The notes under the pieces were generated by a model. It saw only the letters and a program-made list of their open reading frames with translations. It did not search any database and was not told the DNA's origin. DNA of 64,000 bases from NCBI GenBank assembly GCA_963920635.1, contig OY987298.1, forward strand, positions 110,288,035 through 110,352,034. The letters run 5' to 3'. This stretch comes from Pseudeuparius sepicola (taxonomy: Eukaryota > Arthropoda > Insecta > Coleoptera > Anthribidae). Positions 31,833-43,296 of the stretch are shown here, piece after piece (position 1 is the first letter of the stretch; every line of letters begins with the position of its first letter). The translations under genes and the position numbers were made by a program.

Positions 31833-32129
31833 TTATCCACCGAGCGTTCCATCTCAGACACCAATCGCCTAGCCGAACAGACCTCAATTTTTGCAATTTT
31901 AAGATCCGCATTCAAGATATTTTCTTACAGGATCACAATTGCTCCCACAGTCGATAGGAAGCTTCTTGTTCACAATAATATATATTAGATCACGTTTATT
32001 CAACTTATTTAGTTCAGTTAGCACTTGAGCAGGCACCTCGTTGGCCGCCATCTTTAGGCTAGAATAACTTTGCAGGGGAGCCTTAAATCGAGAAATTTCA
32101 CTTGAACCACTTAAGGAACACTTCCTCAA
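31833..32129 (-). pseudogene. LINE ORF1, N-terminal part
   Basis: The likely start codon is at 32049-32051, in frame with an open piece from 32129. The protein begins 'MAANEVPAQVLTELNKLNKR' and shows a charged helical region. A frame change near 31905-31930 leads into a second helical stretch ('LKIAKIEVCSARRLVSEMER'), as expected for the coiled coil of LINE ORF1 proteins. The piece is cut by the hAT-like element at 31832. Low sequence complexity limits confidence in the function, but continuity with the rest of the LINE is good. Confidence 0.65.
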
Positions 32130-32140
32130 AATATTTGCAT

Positions 32141-34014
32141 ATGTACCCTGTATATTATATGGATTACTCCTGATATCAGCCAGCCATCTCCTAGTCCGCG
32201 AGGCATTTTACTTATTTTCTCCATTTACCTTCGAGAGATTTTATTGATTAAAATAATGTTTACTCTTTTTTAGGCTACTGAATAATTTGTAACGAGTTGT
32301 TCCCTATTCTGGCTTGCCACTTCGTAATATAGGTAGGTATTTCCTTTTATTTTATTTTATTTATTTTGATTCCTTTTCGGTTTTTTCTATTTACTTAATT
32401 GTTTATTTACTGAAGTGAGAACTGGGCACTCTAATAGCCTCTTTTTAGAATTAAGATTAGTTTGCTCAGGCGTCAGTTTATTACAGCGGTTGTCTCCGCT
32501 TTTGCAGAGAAAAATAATTCTATAGGTTCAATAGTGGTGTCTTGAGGGCAAAATTAAACAAACAAACTGTTTAACAAACAATCTACTGATTCAAATAAAT
32601 AACCCTAATTAATAACTAAAATAGTTGGCCGGGTCGGAGAGAGTCCCTCGGAGCGATCTGTAACTGAAATGAGAAAACAAATAGATAAGTAGGCGGTCAA
32701 TTTCTGCCGGTCGATTTTGTACGTGGTACGTGGTTGGTTGCTTCTTGCACCTGAATGTGTGGCTCGTGCAGCTTTTCTGCTATATTGCCATGGTGTTGTT
32801 CCTCTCGCAGAAAGGCAAGACGTGATAACTTTGTGCAGCGTGGGAACGCAGTTAATCGGGACGTATACCTACTTGGTAGAGTCTTTACGTTTAATGGAGT
32901 TTAATTTTGTTAATGGTTAACGGTGGTCTGCTCAATGGGTGTGTACCTTCGTATCCCAATATGCATTGCTCATTTGTGCGCGTAAGCTTTTATTAAAATG
33001 CAAAATGCTCTTATTTATCTGATTCCCGATACTAAGTTTCGAACTCCGGTTGTGGTCCAGGCTAATAAATTTATCCGTTCCGTAGATGTTATCTCTATCT
33101 ATGTATTCGCCGTGGATTTCTTGCACAACTTTACCTTTGATAGCGTCAAGTCGCGTTTATGGAATTCGGTTATTTCTTAGAAGAGTTCGATATTGAAGTT
33201 GTTGTCGATAGCCCATCAGCTCTTGTCCTAAATTTGTCACCCTTTAAAAAAATCACAGATTCATTCGTGGACAAAATCCATTTCATGCGGTGTCTTTGCA
33301 ATCTCGCCTGAGCGAGCGTTGGCAGAAATTCCCGCACAACATTCTTCAGTGCGTGGAGTTCTTGTTCGACTCTACCTTTGTTTTCGGTGTTGTTATTATT
33401 ACTATTTTATTACTAAAACTCGTGGGAAAAGGTTATCCATTACATCTACCAAAATTTATCGGAGCTGTCAATTAGGACAGCACTGGACATATATTTTTTT
33501 TTAATATGGCTTCATTACGCTAATTACATAATGTTAATATTTGTATCCATAAAAATAGTATTATTAATATTATGTAAATTGTAAATTGACTCATGACTAA
33601 CGGAACATACATACATATGAGATTTCCCTTTCCTTTTCAATTAATAATTTTTCTTAAAATTGTGACGTTTCTATGTTCTGTATACGATCATCGTCAGCAA
33701 AGACCAGACACCCGGAATTAGAAGTATTACAGATTTTATCTGGAAGACTTTGTTGTATAGTTCGAGGGATATATGTGGCGATTATTTACCAAATTATGAT
33801 AATAGTAGGTATAATATCTTACGGAATATCTTACGGAATCCATTCATTTTCTTTTTCTTTCTGGATGATCTTTTCTTTCCATCTAATCCCCACTGCACGT
33901 TTATTTATGGAAATATTACAGAAGAAAAAAGGGGAATAACTCCGAATATGCACTTTTTATAAGGCTCATAATGATGTTATGTTTTATAAAATGTATCGAA
34001 AAAAATGTTTACTG
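32141..34014. other. Non-coding sequence between LINE and element E
   Basis: No gene is supported. Short open frames (for example 32717-32920, 33290-33475, 33673-33939) have no recognised motif and atypical composition. The last four bases, ACTG at 34011-34014, are the left target duplication of element E. Confidence 0.5.
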
Positions 34015-34254
34015 ACTTAACTTACGGGATCGGAACAAGACCTTTTTAAAAAAATGCAAAGTTTTTTTATTGGCAACTAGTACAGAGTCTGATAGTCAAA
34101 AGTCGAAAAATGTGGAGCGCGATAGTTTATATAATTTAAGGAAAGCAGAATTCGCAAGATTTCAAGGTGTTCGAGAGTCCATCTAGACTCTGCTGAGTTT
34201 GTAGTTTCTACGGCGTAATTTCTATGATGAGGTAGCAACTTCTAGAACATAACT
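34015..34254 (-). repeat. 3' LTR of element E
   Basis: 240 bp. In sense orientation it contains a TATATAAA box (34126-34133) and an AATAAA signal (34066-34071). Confidence 0.92.
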
Positions 34255-34263
34255 CCTCCCGCC
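34255..34263 (-). promoter_or_regulatory. Polypurine tract of element E
   Basis: Reading the minus strand, GGCGGGAGG directly follows the env stop and abuts the LTR. Confidence 0.75.
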
Positions 34264-35928
34264 TTAAGTGGAGACTTCCGGAGTAAACAGGATGGAAGGC
34301 GACGTTGTCTTCTCTTCTTTCTTCAAAATTTTGAATTTATTTTTCATTTTCCAAATAGTATAGGTGATCAGGATGATGACGATGCTTCCTACGGTGATCC
34401 ATAATATCCAATCTATCGGAGATGAAGTATCGATGTCGACTATGCTGATCGGGTTTGACGCTTGAATTTGTTTTTCCAATTGGTGAATATCTTGAAGGTT
34501 TACATTTTCGATTTTCAGGGGGCTTCTTCTTGTTTCGATCTTGATTATTGATGGATTTTGAATTTTAGGTATTAATAAAGGATTTCCAATGGTTTTTGTT
34601 TCTTTGTTACCAATTTCATAAGATTTGTATTGAAATGTACAGTTGTAGGGTATCTGAAGTAAGTTGTTGCCTTGTAGAGTATGAAACTTCTTTTCTGGAC
34701 ATGTAGAAGTGGCTTGAATTTCTTCTTCGCTGATTATTATGAAATATTTATTATTAATTTTATTGATGATAAATTTTGGTGGTACAATCGGAATTTGGTT
34801 GCATTGATTTGGATGACCATTTATTAAGGTGGTTATGCAGTCATTATTTTCTTGAATATTTTCTAGGTTACAGATGTATATTTCGTCAAGTTGCGGGCAT
34901 GGTTCTTCCATGTATTGATGAGCCTTTTCTTCTAGGGCCAAGTAAGGTTTTGGGGGTACAATAATTAGGTTTTTATCCGTAGGGATTGGAAATAAATGAA
35001 AATATTGAAAGGTACTAGGATGTATTATAGGGAATTCCATGGCAAATATTATATTATTTTCCGAAAAATGGCAATTAGTCTTAATTATTGAATACCAAGA
35101 TTCTAATTTTATATTAAGAATTTCTTGTTTTTTATATTGATTAGAAAGTTCGTTCAAAATATCCACAAGATTTCGCCTTGTCAAAATGTCGGGGTGTGCT
35201 ACATGTAATTTTGAAAAGGTGACAGCATTCTCTAAATTATCTAGTAAAGTAATAATGATATTAGTATTTATAAAAATTTGTTCAACTATCGACATGTAGG
35301 TCGTATATCGGTAAAATTCATTGGTAATATTGGAGATATTGTTTTGGATTTCATTAACTAACTTTGCGATTTTCCTTTGATTGGAATTAATGTCTTCTAT
35401 AATTTTAGATTGCTTTTGCATTAACTGTTTAGAAAGAGACATTTGTAAATTAACTTCTGAGACAATTTTTCCTTGATTAGATTTTAGTAATTTTAAAGCA
35501 TTATCATAGCGTTGACCGTCATTAGCATCCAGGGTGCCGAAAAGCCATTTTTGTACAGTGCCTGCTAAATTTACAAGACCTCGTCGTTTCCGTTTGTGAT
35601 TAAAATTTAAATTTTCATATTTTTCGTTAAGTTCGATAATTAAAGGATATAAGTGTTCTGAAATATTACGAGAATTTCTAAGTAGAAAATTCCAACTTCC
35701 AAAGTCGAGTGAGGAATTAATGTTTTGAAAAATGTTTGTTATCCCATCAATTTGAGTTTTTATGTCTAGTAAATTTATATCATATAAGAAAACATGTTTA
35801 CTTTTTATAACGCGAGCTTGGCCTAATTCAAAGGGGAGAATTCCGGGAGAGTTGATTTTGGATATTTCTATTTTATTCTGAAATGTCACTATTATTTGCA
35901 GCAGAAGTAGAAGGATTCTCAGCTTCAT
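34264..35928 (-). CDS. env: Env, F-like fusion glycoprotein of element E
   Basis: 554 residues. The N-terminus is a Leu-rich signal peptide (residues 1-17). A furin-type KRKRR site (about residues 111-115) precedes the hydrophobic 'GLVNLAGTVQKWLFGTLD' region that marks F-like envelopes, followed by a heptad-rich stretch, a Cys-containing ectodomain and a transmembrane segment near residues 507-526, then a short tail. The ATG lies four bases after a good splice acceptor (polypyrimidine then ACAG, AG at 35933-35934). The frame overlaps the remains of the pol C-terminus in another frame. The gene is open, although pol is defective. Confidence 0.92.
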   Translation of the reverse strand: MKLRILLLLLQIIVTFQNKIEISKINSPGILPFELGQARVIKSKHVFLYDINLLDIKTQIDGITNIFQNINSSLDFGSWNFLLRNSRNISEHLYPLIIELNEKYENLNFNHKRKRRGLVNLAGTVQKWLFGTLDANDGQRYDNALKLLKSNQGKIVSEVNLQMSLSKQLMQKQSKIIEDINSNQRKIAKLVNEIQNNISNITNEFYRYTTYMSIVEQIFINTNIIITLLDNLENAVTFSKLHVAHPDILTRRNLVDILNELSNQYKKQEILNIKLESWYSIIKTNCHFSENNIIFAMEFPIIHPSTFQYFHLFPIPTDKNLIIVPPKPYLALEEKAHQYMEEPCPQLDEIYICNLENIQENNDCITTLINGHPNQCNQIPIVPPKFIINKINNKYFIIISEEEIQATSTCPEKKFHTLQGNNLLQIPYNCTFQYKSYEIGNKETKTIGNPLLIPKIQNPSIIKIETRRSPLKIENVNLQDIHQLEKQIQASNPISIVDIDTSSPIDWILWITVGSIVIILITYTIWKMKNKFKILKKEEKTTSPSILFTPEVST

Positions 35929-35934
35929 TTTCCT
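35929..35934 (-). promoter_or_regulatory. Env splice acceptor of element E
   Basis: On the minus strand CCTCCTTTGTTACAG ends here, the AG being 35933-35934. Paired with a donor AAG|GTAAGG at 40284-40286 in the leader it would make a subgenomic env mRNA. The leader exon contains no ATG, so translation would start at the env ATG. Confidence 0.65.
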
Positions 35935-35970
35935 GTAACAAAGGAGGTTGTTTTAGCTCCTTCATATGAA

Positions 35971-38824
35971 TTATTTCTTCTTTATTATTATTTTTGTACA
36001 TATTATCAGTTTGGGACCTAATCGATTGAAATGCTCTGAGTAAATATTTGAAAATTGTGTTATAAATTGCGAATGATTAAAATAAATATGATACGTAGTG
36101 TTTGGTCTTAGATATTGTTTTAGAAAATCTAGGATTAATTGCTCATTTGAAATTAAAGGAATTTTGACTGTCATAATTTTTTGGTGCAAGTAGTTTTCTT
36201 GTTCTACTGAAAGTTTATCGACGTTATTTTTGAAAATATGTATTTGATTCGTTTTATTATTGATAATTTCGTCCAAAATAGGTAAACTTTCATTACATAT
36301 TTCTTTTGAGAGGGAATGGGCAGTTTCGTCATCACTAATTTCAATAGGTGCGTCATTTAATATTGTCGGTCTAGGTTTATCAGGAGGTCGGATTTGTATG
36401 TCGGAGTGAATTATTATCTTAGGTTTCGTTCGCGGGACGGGGTCAGCTGCGTGAGTGTCTGGCGTTAATGAACTTGCTTGGGTATTGTTTACATTACTGT
36501 TAGAAATTTCTTGGCTTGTACTGGGTAGTTCAAAATTTTCTGGGTTTTCTACATAGTTCCTTAAAAATTCGAAAGTTTCTTGATTTATATCTCCTGGATT
36601 ATTGATAACAGATTGGGTTTCATGAATATTCAAATTTATACGAGAGAGTGCGTCGGCATTGGAGTTTAACTTTCCCTTTTTATAAACAATTTTGTAATCA
36701 TACTCTTCTAATTTGAGACGCCAACGAACCAATTTCGAATTGGGTTCTTTTAAATTAAAAAGCCACGTGAGGGGGCGATGATCGGTAACTATTGTAAATT
36801 TTCGACCATAGAGGTAGGGACGAAAGTACTTACAAGCCCAAACAATGCTCAATAACTCTTTCTCAATAGTACTGTAATTTTGTTCACTGTCATTTAGGGT
36901 GCGTGAGGCGTAGGCAATAGGTTTGTCTTGTCCAATGGTGCCTTGGGATAATACTGCGCCGATAGCGATGTTGGAAGCATCAGTAGTTAGAATGAATTCT
37001 TTGGAAAAGTCAGGATACTGTAATATCGGATCATTACACAAAATTTTCTTACATGTGTTGAAAGCTTCTATGAATTTTTGACTATGAGTAACTTGAGCGT
37101 TCTTCTTTAAACATAGAGTTAAAGGTTTAGTTATTTTTGCGAAATCTTTAATAAAGCGGCGGTAATATCCAAGTAATCCAAGGAATGATTTTATTTTTTT
37201 TTTGAGTTTTAGGAATGGGGAATTTTTGAATACAGGAAATTTTTTCGGGATTGGGTTTCACTCCTTCTGATGTAATAATGTGTCCGAGGTAAGCAACAGT
37301 TTTTTGTAGAAAGTCGCATTTGTCAAGTTGTACTTTAAAATTCGCGTCACGTAGTCTGTCGAAAACTTTTTTGAGATTAATTATATGTTCTTGGAGAGAT
37401 GTACTGAAAACTATTATGTCATCTAAATATACGAGACAAATTTCGTTTGATAAACCACGTAAAATATTATCTATTAATCTCTGAAATGTACTGGGTGCAT
37501 TTTTAAGACCGAATGGCATTCGTAAGAATTGATAATGTCCAGAATCAGTAGAAAATGCAGTTTTGGGTACATCATTTTCGTCAACTTCAATTTGATGATA
37601 ACCGGAGGCCAAATCGAGTGTTGTAAAGTAATTCGCACGTCCTAGTCTGTCTAATATGTCCGTTATGTTTGGAAGGGGATATTTGTCACTAATAGTTTTG
37701 TCATTTAACTTACGATAGTCGATGACTACTCGCCATTTCCTTTTTTTACTAGCGTCGAGTTTCTTTGGAACGATCCAGATTGGACTGCTCCACGGGGATG
37801 TGGATGGTTCAATAATTTTTTGTTGTAACATTTTATCTATTTGGGATTTTACTTCTTGTCGATGGATTTCGGGAAACCTATACGATTTAGTAAAAATAGG
37901 TTTTTCGTCTGTGAGATTAATTTTATGTTTGACTTTATTTGTAAAGCTAAGAGGTATTTTTTCACAGTAAAAGATGTCCCTGTATGAATAACAAAGTTTA
38001 CGTAAAGCGGACTTTTCTTCATAATTGCAATGATCAAGTCTAATATTTTTTAAATTTTGTTTTAGTAGATTATCTTCAGTTTCTGAGAGTTCCGAATTAT
38101 CTTCGATTTTGTCGATAAAGTTAATCTCATTAGGGTTTAAAATTTCAACGTCTAAAGGTTCAGTAATTATGACTTCAAAGGGTTCTAAATTTGGATTTAT
38201 AATTGTTGTTGTCGCGAAATAATTTTGAATATCAACTACAGCACGAGGGGATTCTAAATTGTTATCAAAATTATTGTAATCTAAAATACCGAGGCCATTT
38301 TTATAGCATACTGGAACTTTAACTATTTTTTGAGTTCGAGGTGGTATAATTAAAGAGTGATAACATTTTTGGAAATTTTTCTGTTGTTTTGAATTGGAGT
38401 TTTCCGAAAGTAGAGGTATTTGAACTTTGGGAGTCTTTAGTAATTTATTGTCGAGATCTATATTTGATCGTAGTCTTTTCAATAAGTCCATGCCAATAAG
38501 ACCGTGATATTTTGGGGAAAAATCATAGATATAAAATTTATAAAATCGATTTACGTTAAAAATGTCGAAAAGTGGAATTATGGCAATTTCATTGTGAAAA
38601 GTAATATCGTGAGAGGTCTGAATACTAAAATCTTCATGAAAAATGCAATTACTGTAAAACTTATAAGCTACATCGGGGTTAATTATACTACGGGAACTAC
38701 CTGTATCTATAAGGAATCTGGCATTAATTTCTGGAATTTCTATATACGTTAAATCGCTCTTATGTAGATGATTTAAGTCAATTATTACGTTGGGTTCTGT
38801 GGATTCGAAGCCTGGGAAAAATTT
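35971..38824 (-). pseudogene. pol: Pol of element E: PR-RT-RNaseH, frameshifted, integrase deleted
   Basis: Pol would follow gag by a -1 shift. Protease: LIDTGSSRS near 38710 and 'GLIGMDLLKRL'. RT: 'LDLASGYHQIEV' and YLDD (near 37420) in the piece 37148-38491. A run of ten A (37194-37203 on plus, T) puts the next stretch out of frame by one base. RNase H (TTDASNIAIGAV, DHRPLTWLF, NADALSR) lies in 35971-37041. The frame ends just where the integrase zinc finger should start. A trace of the pol C-terminus survives in another frame from 35971 to about 35885, overlapping env. So roughly the whole integrase has been deleted. Confidence 0.9.
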
Positions 38825-39978
38825 TCAAAACTTTCATAAGTTTCGTTCGGTACGAAATTTTCATCGGAGTTTTCATGGTAAAAATCGGGAAAAATTTCAT
38901 CGGGATTTTCCGGGTTTTCGAGATTTTCGTCGAAGCTAAAATCTGCCTCTTCAATATTGTGGAGTTGTGGAGTTTGGTAATTTTTTGGAAAATTATTTCT
39001 GAATTGAGTTTGTATAGTAGGAATTCGTGATGTAGTAGACATCGGTTCAGGTTTATGTTGCGGAGTTATACCGGTGGGTTTAAAAACATTTCTGGAAGTG
39101 TTAGGGGCTCCAAATACTTGTTTATTGGTAAAAAATTTAGGGGAAGGCATATTCTGTCGAGGTTGGATGTTTATAGGTTGAGATGGGAATTGAGCTCTTT
39201 CGGGAAAATTTTGATTTTGGGAATAATTTTGATTTTGCGAAAAATTGTTATTATTTGGCGGAAACATTGATTGTCGTCGTGGTGTTATAGCTTGTTGATT
39301 ATTATAAGAATTCATTTTTGGAAAGTGTTGAGGATTTTTATTTGGTAATGTTGAATTTTGGAAATTACTTGTTTGAGACTTTTGAAATAAAATAAAGTTT
39401 TCTTCTTCAATAACATACGATATTGCGAGTTCTAGACTGTCAGGATTTCTTAAACGAACCATATCTTGGATACGTCCAGATAGACCTCTTATAAAGGTTT
39501 TTAGTGAAAGTTCATCATAATTTTTAATTTTAAAAGCACGTTCTTCGTTAGTCATTTCCATTGAAATTATTTTAGAAGCGATGGAACTACGGCACTTTTG
39601 TAATCTCTGCCCAAAATTACGAAAAGATTCATTTTTGAAGGGTCGCGAAACAAGCATTTCTTGCACTAAGCAATCAAGGTTTCTTTGGTCACCGAAACTT
39701 AGTCTTAATAATTCTTTTAAATTTGCCCAATTTCTTACGTCAGGTCTACTACCAGCAATAACTAAAGCGTGTCCTGTTAATTTTCCAATAACAGCACGTA
39801 TTAGGAAGGTATTTATGGGATCAGCGGGGTTTGCATTGGAATATGTGGAAATAAGAAAATCACAATGTTCTATAAAAATTTCGAGAGTGTGTGGGTCTCC
39901 ATTAAAATTTGGAATTGTATCGACATACAATCTAAGCAGACTATAATTGATTTGTGCAGGTTGAGGTTGATTATTCAT
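38785..39978 (-). CDS. gag: Gag of element E
   Basis: 397 residues. Residues about 15-200 resemble a Ty3/Gypsy capsid region (PNFNGDPHTLEIFIEHCDF start). Unlike family 1 there is no CCHC knuckle; instead a Gln/Asn/Pro-rich region with basic residues and a very acidic Asn/Glu/Phe-rich C-terminus. The absence of a knuckle is known for some errantivirus Gags. The ATG at 39976-39978 is the first in frame, although an open extension upstream (Ser/Asp repeats, then Glu-rich) lacks an ATG. The end overlaps pol, with a frameshift heptamer near the stop. Confidence 0.88.
   Translation of the reverse strand: MNNQPQPAQINYSLLRLYVDTIPNFNGDPHTLEIFIEHCDFLISTYSNANPADPINTFLIRAVIGKLTGHALVIAGSRPDVRNWANLKELLRLSFGDQRNLDCLVQEMLVSRPFKNESFRNFGQRLQKCRSSIASKIISMEMTNEERAFKIKNYDELSLKTFIRGLSGRIQDMVRLRNPDSLELAISYVIEEENFILFQKSQTSNFQNSTLPNKNPQHFPKMNSYNNQQAITPRRQSMFPPNNNNFSQNQNYSQNQNFPERAQFPSQPINIQPRQNMPSPKFFTNKQVFGAPNTSRNVFKPTGITPQHKPEPMSTTSRIPTIQTQFRNNFPKNYQTPQLHNIEEADFSFDENLENPENPDEIFPDFYHENSDENFVPNETYESFENFSQASNPQNPT
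38818..38824 (-). promoter_or_regulatory. Predicted -1 frameshift heptamer of element E
   Basis: The gag codons GAA AAT TTT give A AAT TTT, 10 codons before the gag stop, with pol in the -1 frame. The same heptamer and the same preceding GAA codon occur in family 1. Confidence 0.68.
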
Positions 39979-40283
39979 GATTTCTTCTTCAATTGTACCA
40001 ATACTATCACTATCACTATCACTTAAATCTAGAGAACGGAACGAGTTTGAAATATCTTCGAGTGAATCAATTTTGAAATTTAAAATTGAAACTTAAAATG
40101 AAATTGAACTTCTTAACCTAACTTAATTATATCTTTTGAAGTATTATATGCTCTAATATTTCGCAAGACGCAATCTTATGAATAGATTCAACTAGAAAAA
40201 CATATACACTGGATTTCTAGGGACCTAAGACTGACCTGTTTGCCACAGAAAGGACAAGGGAAAGGAAACACGGATTGGCCCTT

Positions 40284-40286
40284 ACC
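40284..40286 (-). promoter_or_regulatory. Splice donor in leader of element E
   Basis: On the minus strand the leader reads CCAAG then GTAAGG, a good donor 125 bp after the 5' LTR. Confidence 0.6.
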
Positions 40287-40392
40287 TTGGTCTCTTCCTG
40301 GCTCTGCAGCTTCAATCGGATCTTGAAGTTCTTGTTTGTTGGGAGTTCGATACTCCAGAAGCGCGAGACCGATGGCGCCACGCAACTCAAAC

Positions 40393-40411
40393 AATCCGCA
40401 CGACTGCGCCA
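40393..40411 (-). promoter_or_regulatory. Primer binding site of element E, tRNA-Ser-like
   Basis: Starting with the last LTR base, the minus strand reads TGGCGCAGTCGTGCGGATT. The first 11 bases match the tRNA-Ser primer site of 17.6/297-type elements as I recall it; three of the following bases differ. Confidence 0.65.
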
Positions 40412-40650
40412 CTTAACTTACGGGATCGGAACAAGACCTTTTTAAAAAAATGCAAAGTTTTTTTATTGGCAACTAGTACAGAGTCTGATAGTCAAAAGTC
40501 GAAAAATGTGGAGCGCGATAGTTTATATAATTTAAGGAAAGCAGAATTCGCAAGATTTCAAGGTGTTCGAGAGTCCATCTAGACTCTGCTGAGTTTGTAG
40601 TTTCTACGGCGTAATTTCTATGATGAGGTAGCAACTTCTAGAACATAACT
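40411..40650 (-). repeat. 5' LTR of element E
   Basis: 240 bp, apparently identical to 34015-34254. It would carry the promoter for the element. Confidence 0.92.
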
Positions 40651-40933
40651 ACTGTATCCCAAGTATTTACAATACTATTGTGTTGTAGGTTAAATATGAA
40701 TAATTAAGGTGTACTTTGGAAATTTATACCTCTCAAAGATCAATTTGACATCCAAGATTTTTGGAATGGTGGGTTTGTAAAATCGATTAAGAATATTTTC
40801 TGGCTTTGGGTTATAGCCTGAGTACTGCTACTTGGATGGGACATAACGAGTAGACATCTCGGCAAGCAGTGCGGAATGCACAAAAATATTATAATTATTA
40901 AAAATACACAAAAATGCAAGTACCCACCTACCT

Positions 40934-41470
40934 GGTGAAAATTAATACATTGGAACTTTCTGAATACGATACAATACAATTAATGGAATCGCATAAGAAA
41001 AAAAATACAAAAAAATTAAGTTTTCTTTATGCTATTGACAATGTTTATCAAAATAATTATTAACATCAAGTTAGCCATGCCAAAATCAGAACAATGGGAA
41101 ACTGTCACTAGCTGTCAGTTGCTTGTAATTGTGTGCATTGTTACAGTAAACGTACTTTTTTACTCAATTTTCTGTGTACTTAAAGTACTTAGTAAGTTAT
41201 AATGGCGCTTGAATTAATTGAAACACAAAGAATACAGGTTAACATACTAAGTACTTAAGTACACAGAAAATTGAGTAAAACTGACAGCTAGTGACAGTTT
41301 CCCATTGTTCTGATTTTGGCATGGCTAACTTGATGTTAATAATTATTTTGATAAATATTGCATGTCAATAGCATAATAGAAAACTTTTTTTTTTGTATTT
41401 TTTTCTTATGAGACCCCATTAAAATTGTATTGTATCGTATTCAGAAAGTTCCAATGTATCAATTTTCACC
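40934..41470. repeat. Foldback element (about 537 bp)
   Basis: The ends are GGTGAAAATTRATACATTGG-like and inverted on the other side. Arms of roughly 200-230 bp pair almost throughout, including 'ccatgccaaaatcagaacaatggg' at 41086 and its complement near 41300. No coding potential. Confidence 0.85.
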
Positions 41471-42089
41471 AAAAAAAGTATATGGTGCCATTCAAAAAAA
41501 TTAAATCGGTTACCATGGCAACCACACTTTTTGCGCTACGAAAGAAACGGGGAATAACTTCCCCTAACACTTTTATTAAAACAGGTTTTTGATATGAGGA
41601 ATATTTTAAGAAATATAAGCAATATCCCACAATTTCTATCCACACTCTATGATGTCTATATGGAACGAGGGCGGGGGTTGAGCACGACGCCGTACTTGAT
41701 AAGGACATTTCACTCGAGTTGTACACTGTATTTTTATGCTAAATTAATATTTTGATAAACCGTGAAAATGATTTGGCAGAATGGCAAAATACACTGGCGT
41801 TTTGGAATAACTTAAATACAATGGTTTGTTTGATTTTCCAGAACGTCAACACGTGCCCGGGAAAGCTCTTATTCACCACTAAAAGGGATGACAACTTTGT
41901 GTAAGGTTTCCTATATGTAAATGCAGTAATTTTCGATTAATTTACGAAAAACCCACTTTTCGCCCATAAAATGCGGGGTTTGCTTAACGCTTGGAAAATC
42001 ATATTAGCCGTGGACGTTGAAAAGACAATCGCGGCTGAGGAAATGTCACTTGGTTTATAAATTATTGTCAACAATAATGCCGGCGCGCT
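41471..42089. other. Non-coding sequence
   Basis: No supported gene. Contains only short unrelated open frames. Confidence 0.45.
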
Positions 42090-42129
42090 TAAATTACACA
42101 AACGAAGATTATTTAATAGTATATTTCAT

Positions 42130-42730
42130 TACGAGTCTGGAAATAAAGATTTTTCCGTGCGCGCGTGACAAATTCCTGTGTTCGGCTGCGCCTCACACGG
42201 GAAGTCATGCAAGCACGGAAAAATCTATTTCTGGACGTGTAATGAACGATATTTTTTTATTATACTTCTTTGAAAACGGAAACTTAAAACATTTTATCGG
42301 CATATTATATAATAAATGTAATTGACAAAAAATAAACAACGCAGACAATATAGTGTTTGGTATGTATGATGCGTTTCCATGGTTACTCTCAAATTATTTC
42401 AAAGATGCTTTGTTGTAAATTAGTTATTGTCAGATAAGGTGAATAAAACGTCAAAAATATTACAGAAATGTATCTAAATATTGAAACACTTACGACTTAA
42501 AATACAAAATAGGTACATGTTAAATATCAGAGAGCATATAGAGTTTCTTAAATTTAGTTTACTTTGCTGTATATTTCTATTTTAAAGCCATATATTCGGT
42601 ATTTTTATTCAGCGCACGGAAAGTTTTTCCACGCGCTGTTTCCGTGCGCTAGCCCGAAAAACCCCATCTTTCATTATTCCTAAAACAGATGAAAATAAGG
42701 TGTTTTCAAAGAAGTATAATAAAAATTTGT
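42130..42730. repeat. Inverted-repeat sequence, probable MITE pieces
   Basis: A stem of about 24 bp ('aaagatttttccgtgc' and complement) spans 42137-42235. A separate inverted pair, 'ttattatacttctttgaaaac' at 42257-42277 and its complement near 42702-42722, encloses about 425 bp. No coding potential. Confidence 0.6.
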
Positions 42731-43296
42731 TTATTGTCTACGGAGAATGCAACAAAGTAATATCAAGAACGTGCGATACATTTGGGGCTCGCTATCCACA
42801 AAAAACAAAACCATCGCCAAACACAGTTTTGAAATTTCGCGGTTTCCTGGTATAAATTGCTAATTGACTTTAGGTCTGCACCTGTAATTTTTTTCGGAAA
42901 ATGATGCCTAGAATCCAAAATGCAATAATATACAGGATGTTCCATTTGAGATAAGAAAGTTTATATCGAATTTTCAGAATTTTCCTACTTTTAGTTTTCC
43001 ATATATAGATCGATGCAGTTCGTGGTGGGCCACCCTGTACAGGCAAAGGCTAACGGCGGTTGGACTGCCTGGGCAAGTCTGTGCATATTCGAACCTTCTA
43101 GGTATCAATATTCGATGCTATTACATTTTATCTACTATGTAGGTAAATTTATTTATTACGAAATGGATCTCCTGAAAAATGCAGGTGATCCATAGATGTA
43201 ATAACAGAGAAGGAATATGCTATTACAATTCCAAAAGATTAAACATGACAAAATATTTATTTATTACATTAAATAGTATGTATATATTTTGATCCC

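Larger units (their letters stand above)
4466..32140 (-). mobile_element. LINE (Jockey/CR1-type), interrupted by two large insertions
   Basis: One non-LTR retrotransposon on the minus strand can be followed across 27 kb because its reading frames resume on the far side of each insertion. From 5' to 3' on the minus strand the pieces are ORF1 N-part (31833-32129), ORF1 middle (about 28845-29081), ORF1 C-part (27494-27890), ORF2 endonuclease and RT palm start (25870-27490), and ORF2 rest of RT plus C-terminus (4629-5827). The 3' end at 4471-4493 is a short run of a TTTGA pentamer repeat, a tail type seen in CR1/Jockey-like LINEs. Insertions are the family 1 tandem array at 5828-25869 and the hAT-like element at 29082-31824. 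The 5' end is approximate. Confidence 0.8.
34015..40650 (-). mobile_element. Element E: errantivirus-like LTR element lacking integrase
   Basis: A 6.64-kb element on the minus strand with 240-bp LTRs, gag, pol and env, flanked by ACTG at 34011-34014 and 40651-40654. The LTRs begin AGTTA and end TTAAGT in sense, not TG...CA, as in the Drosophila 17.6/297 group. The two LTRs look identical over 240 bp, implying recent integration. Pol stops just before integrase, and a run of ten A shifts the RT frame, so it is non-autonomous. It is clearly a different family from family 1 and has no macro domain. Confidence 0.92.

Noticed and set aside
32717..33939. Short open frames with hydrophobic stretches between the LINE and element E
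   Set aside because: No start-to-stop protein with recognised motifs; lengths are within chance for this sequence.
42932..43036. Possible MITE with 'acaggatgttcc' and 'accctgtaca' ends
   Set aside because: Only about eight bases match between the ends and no duplication is clear.
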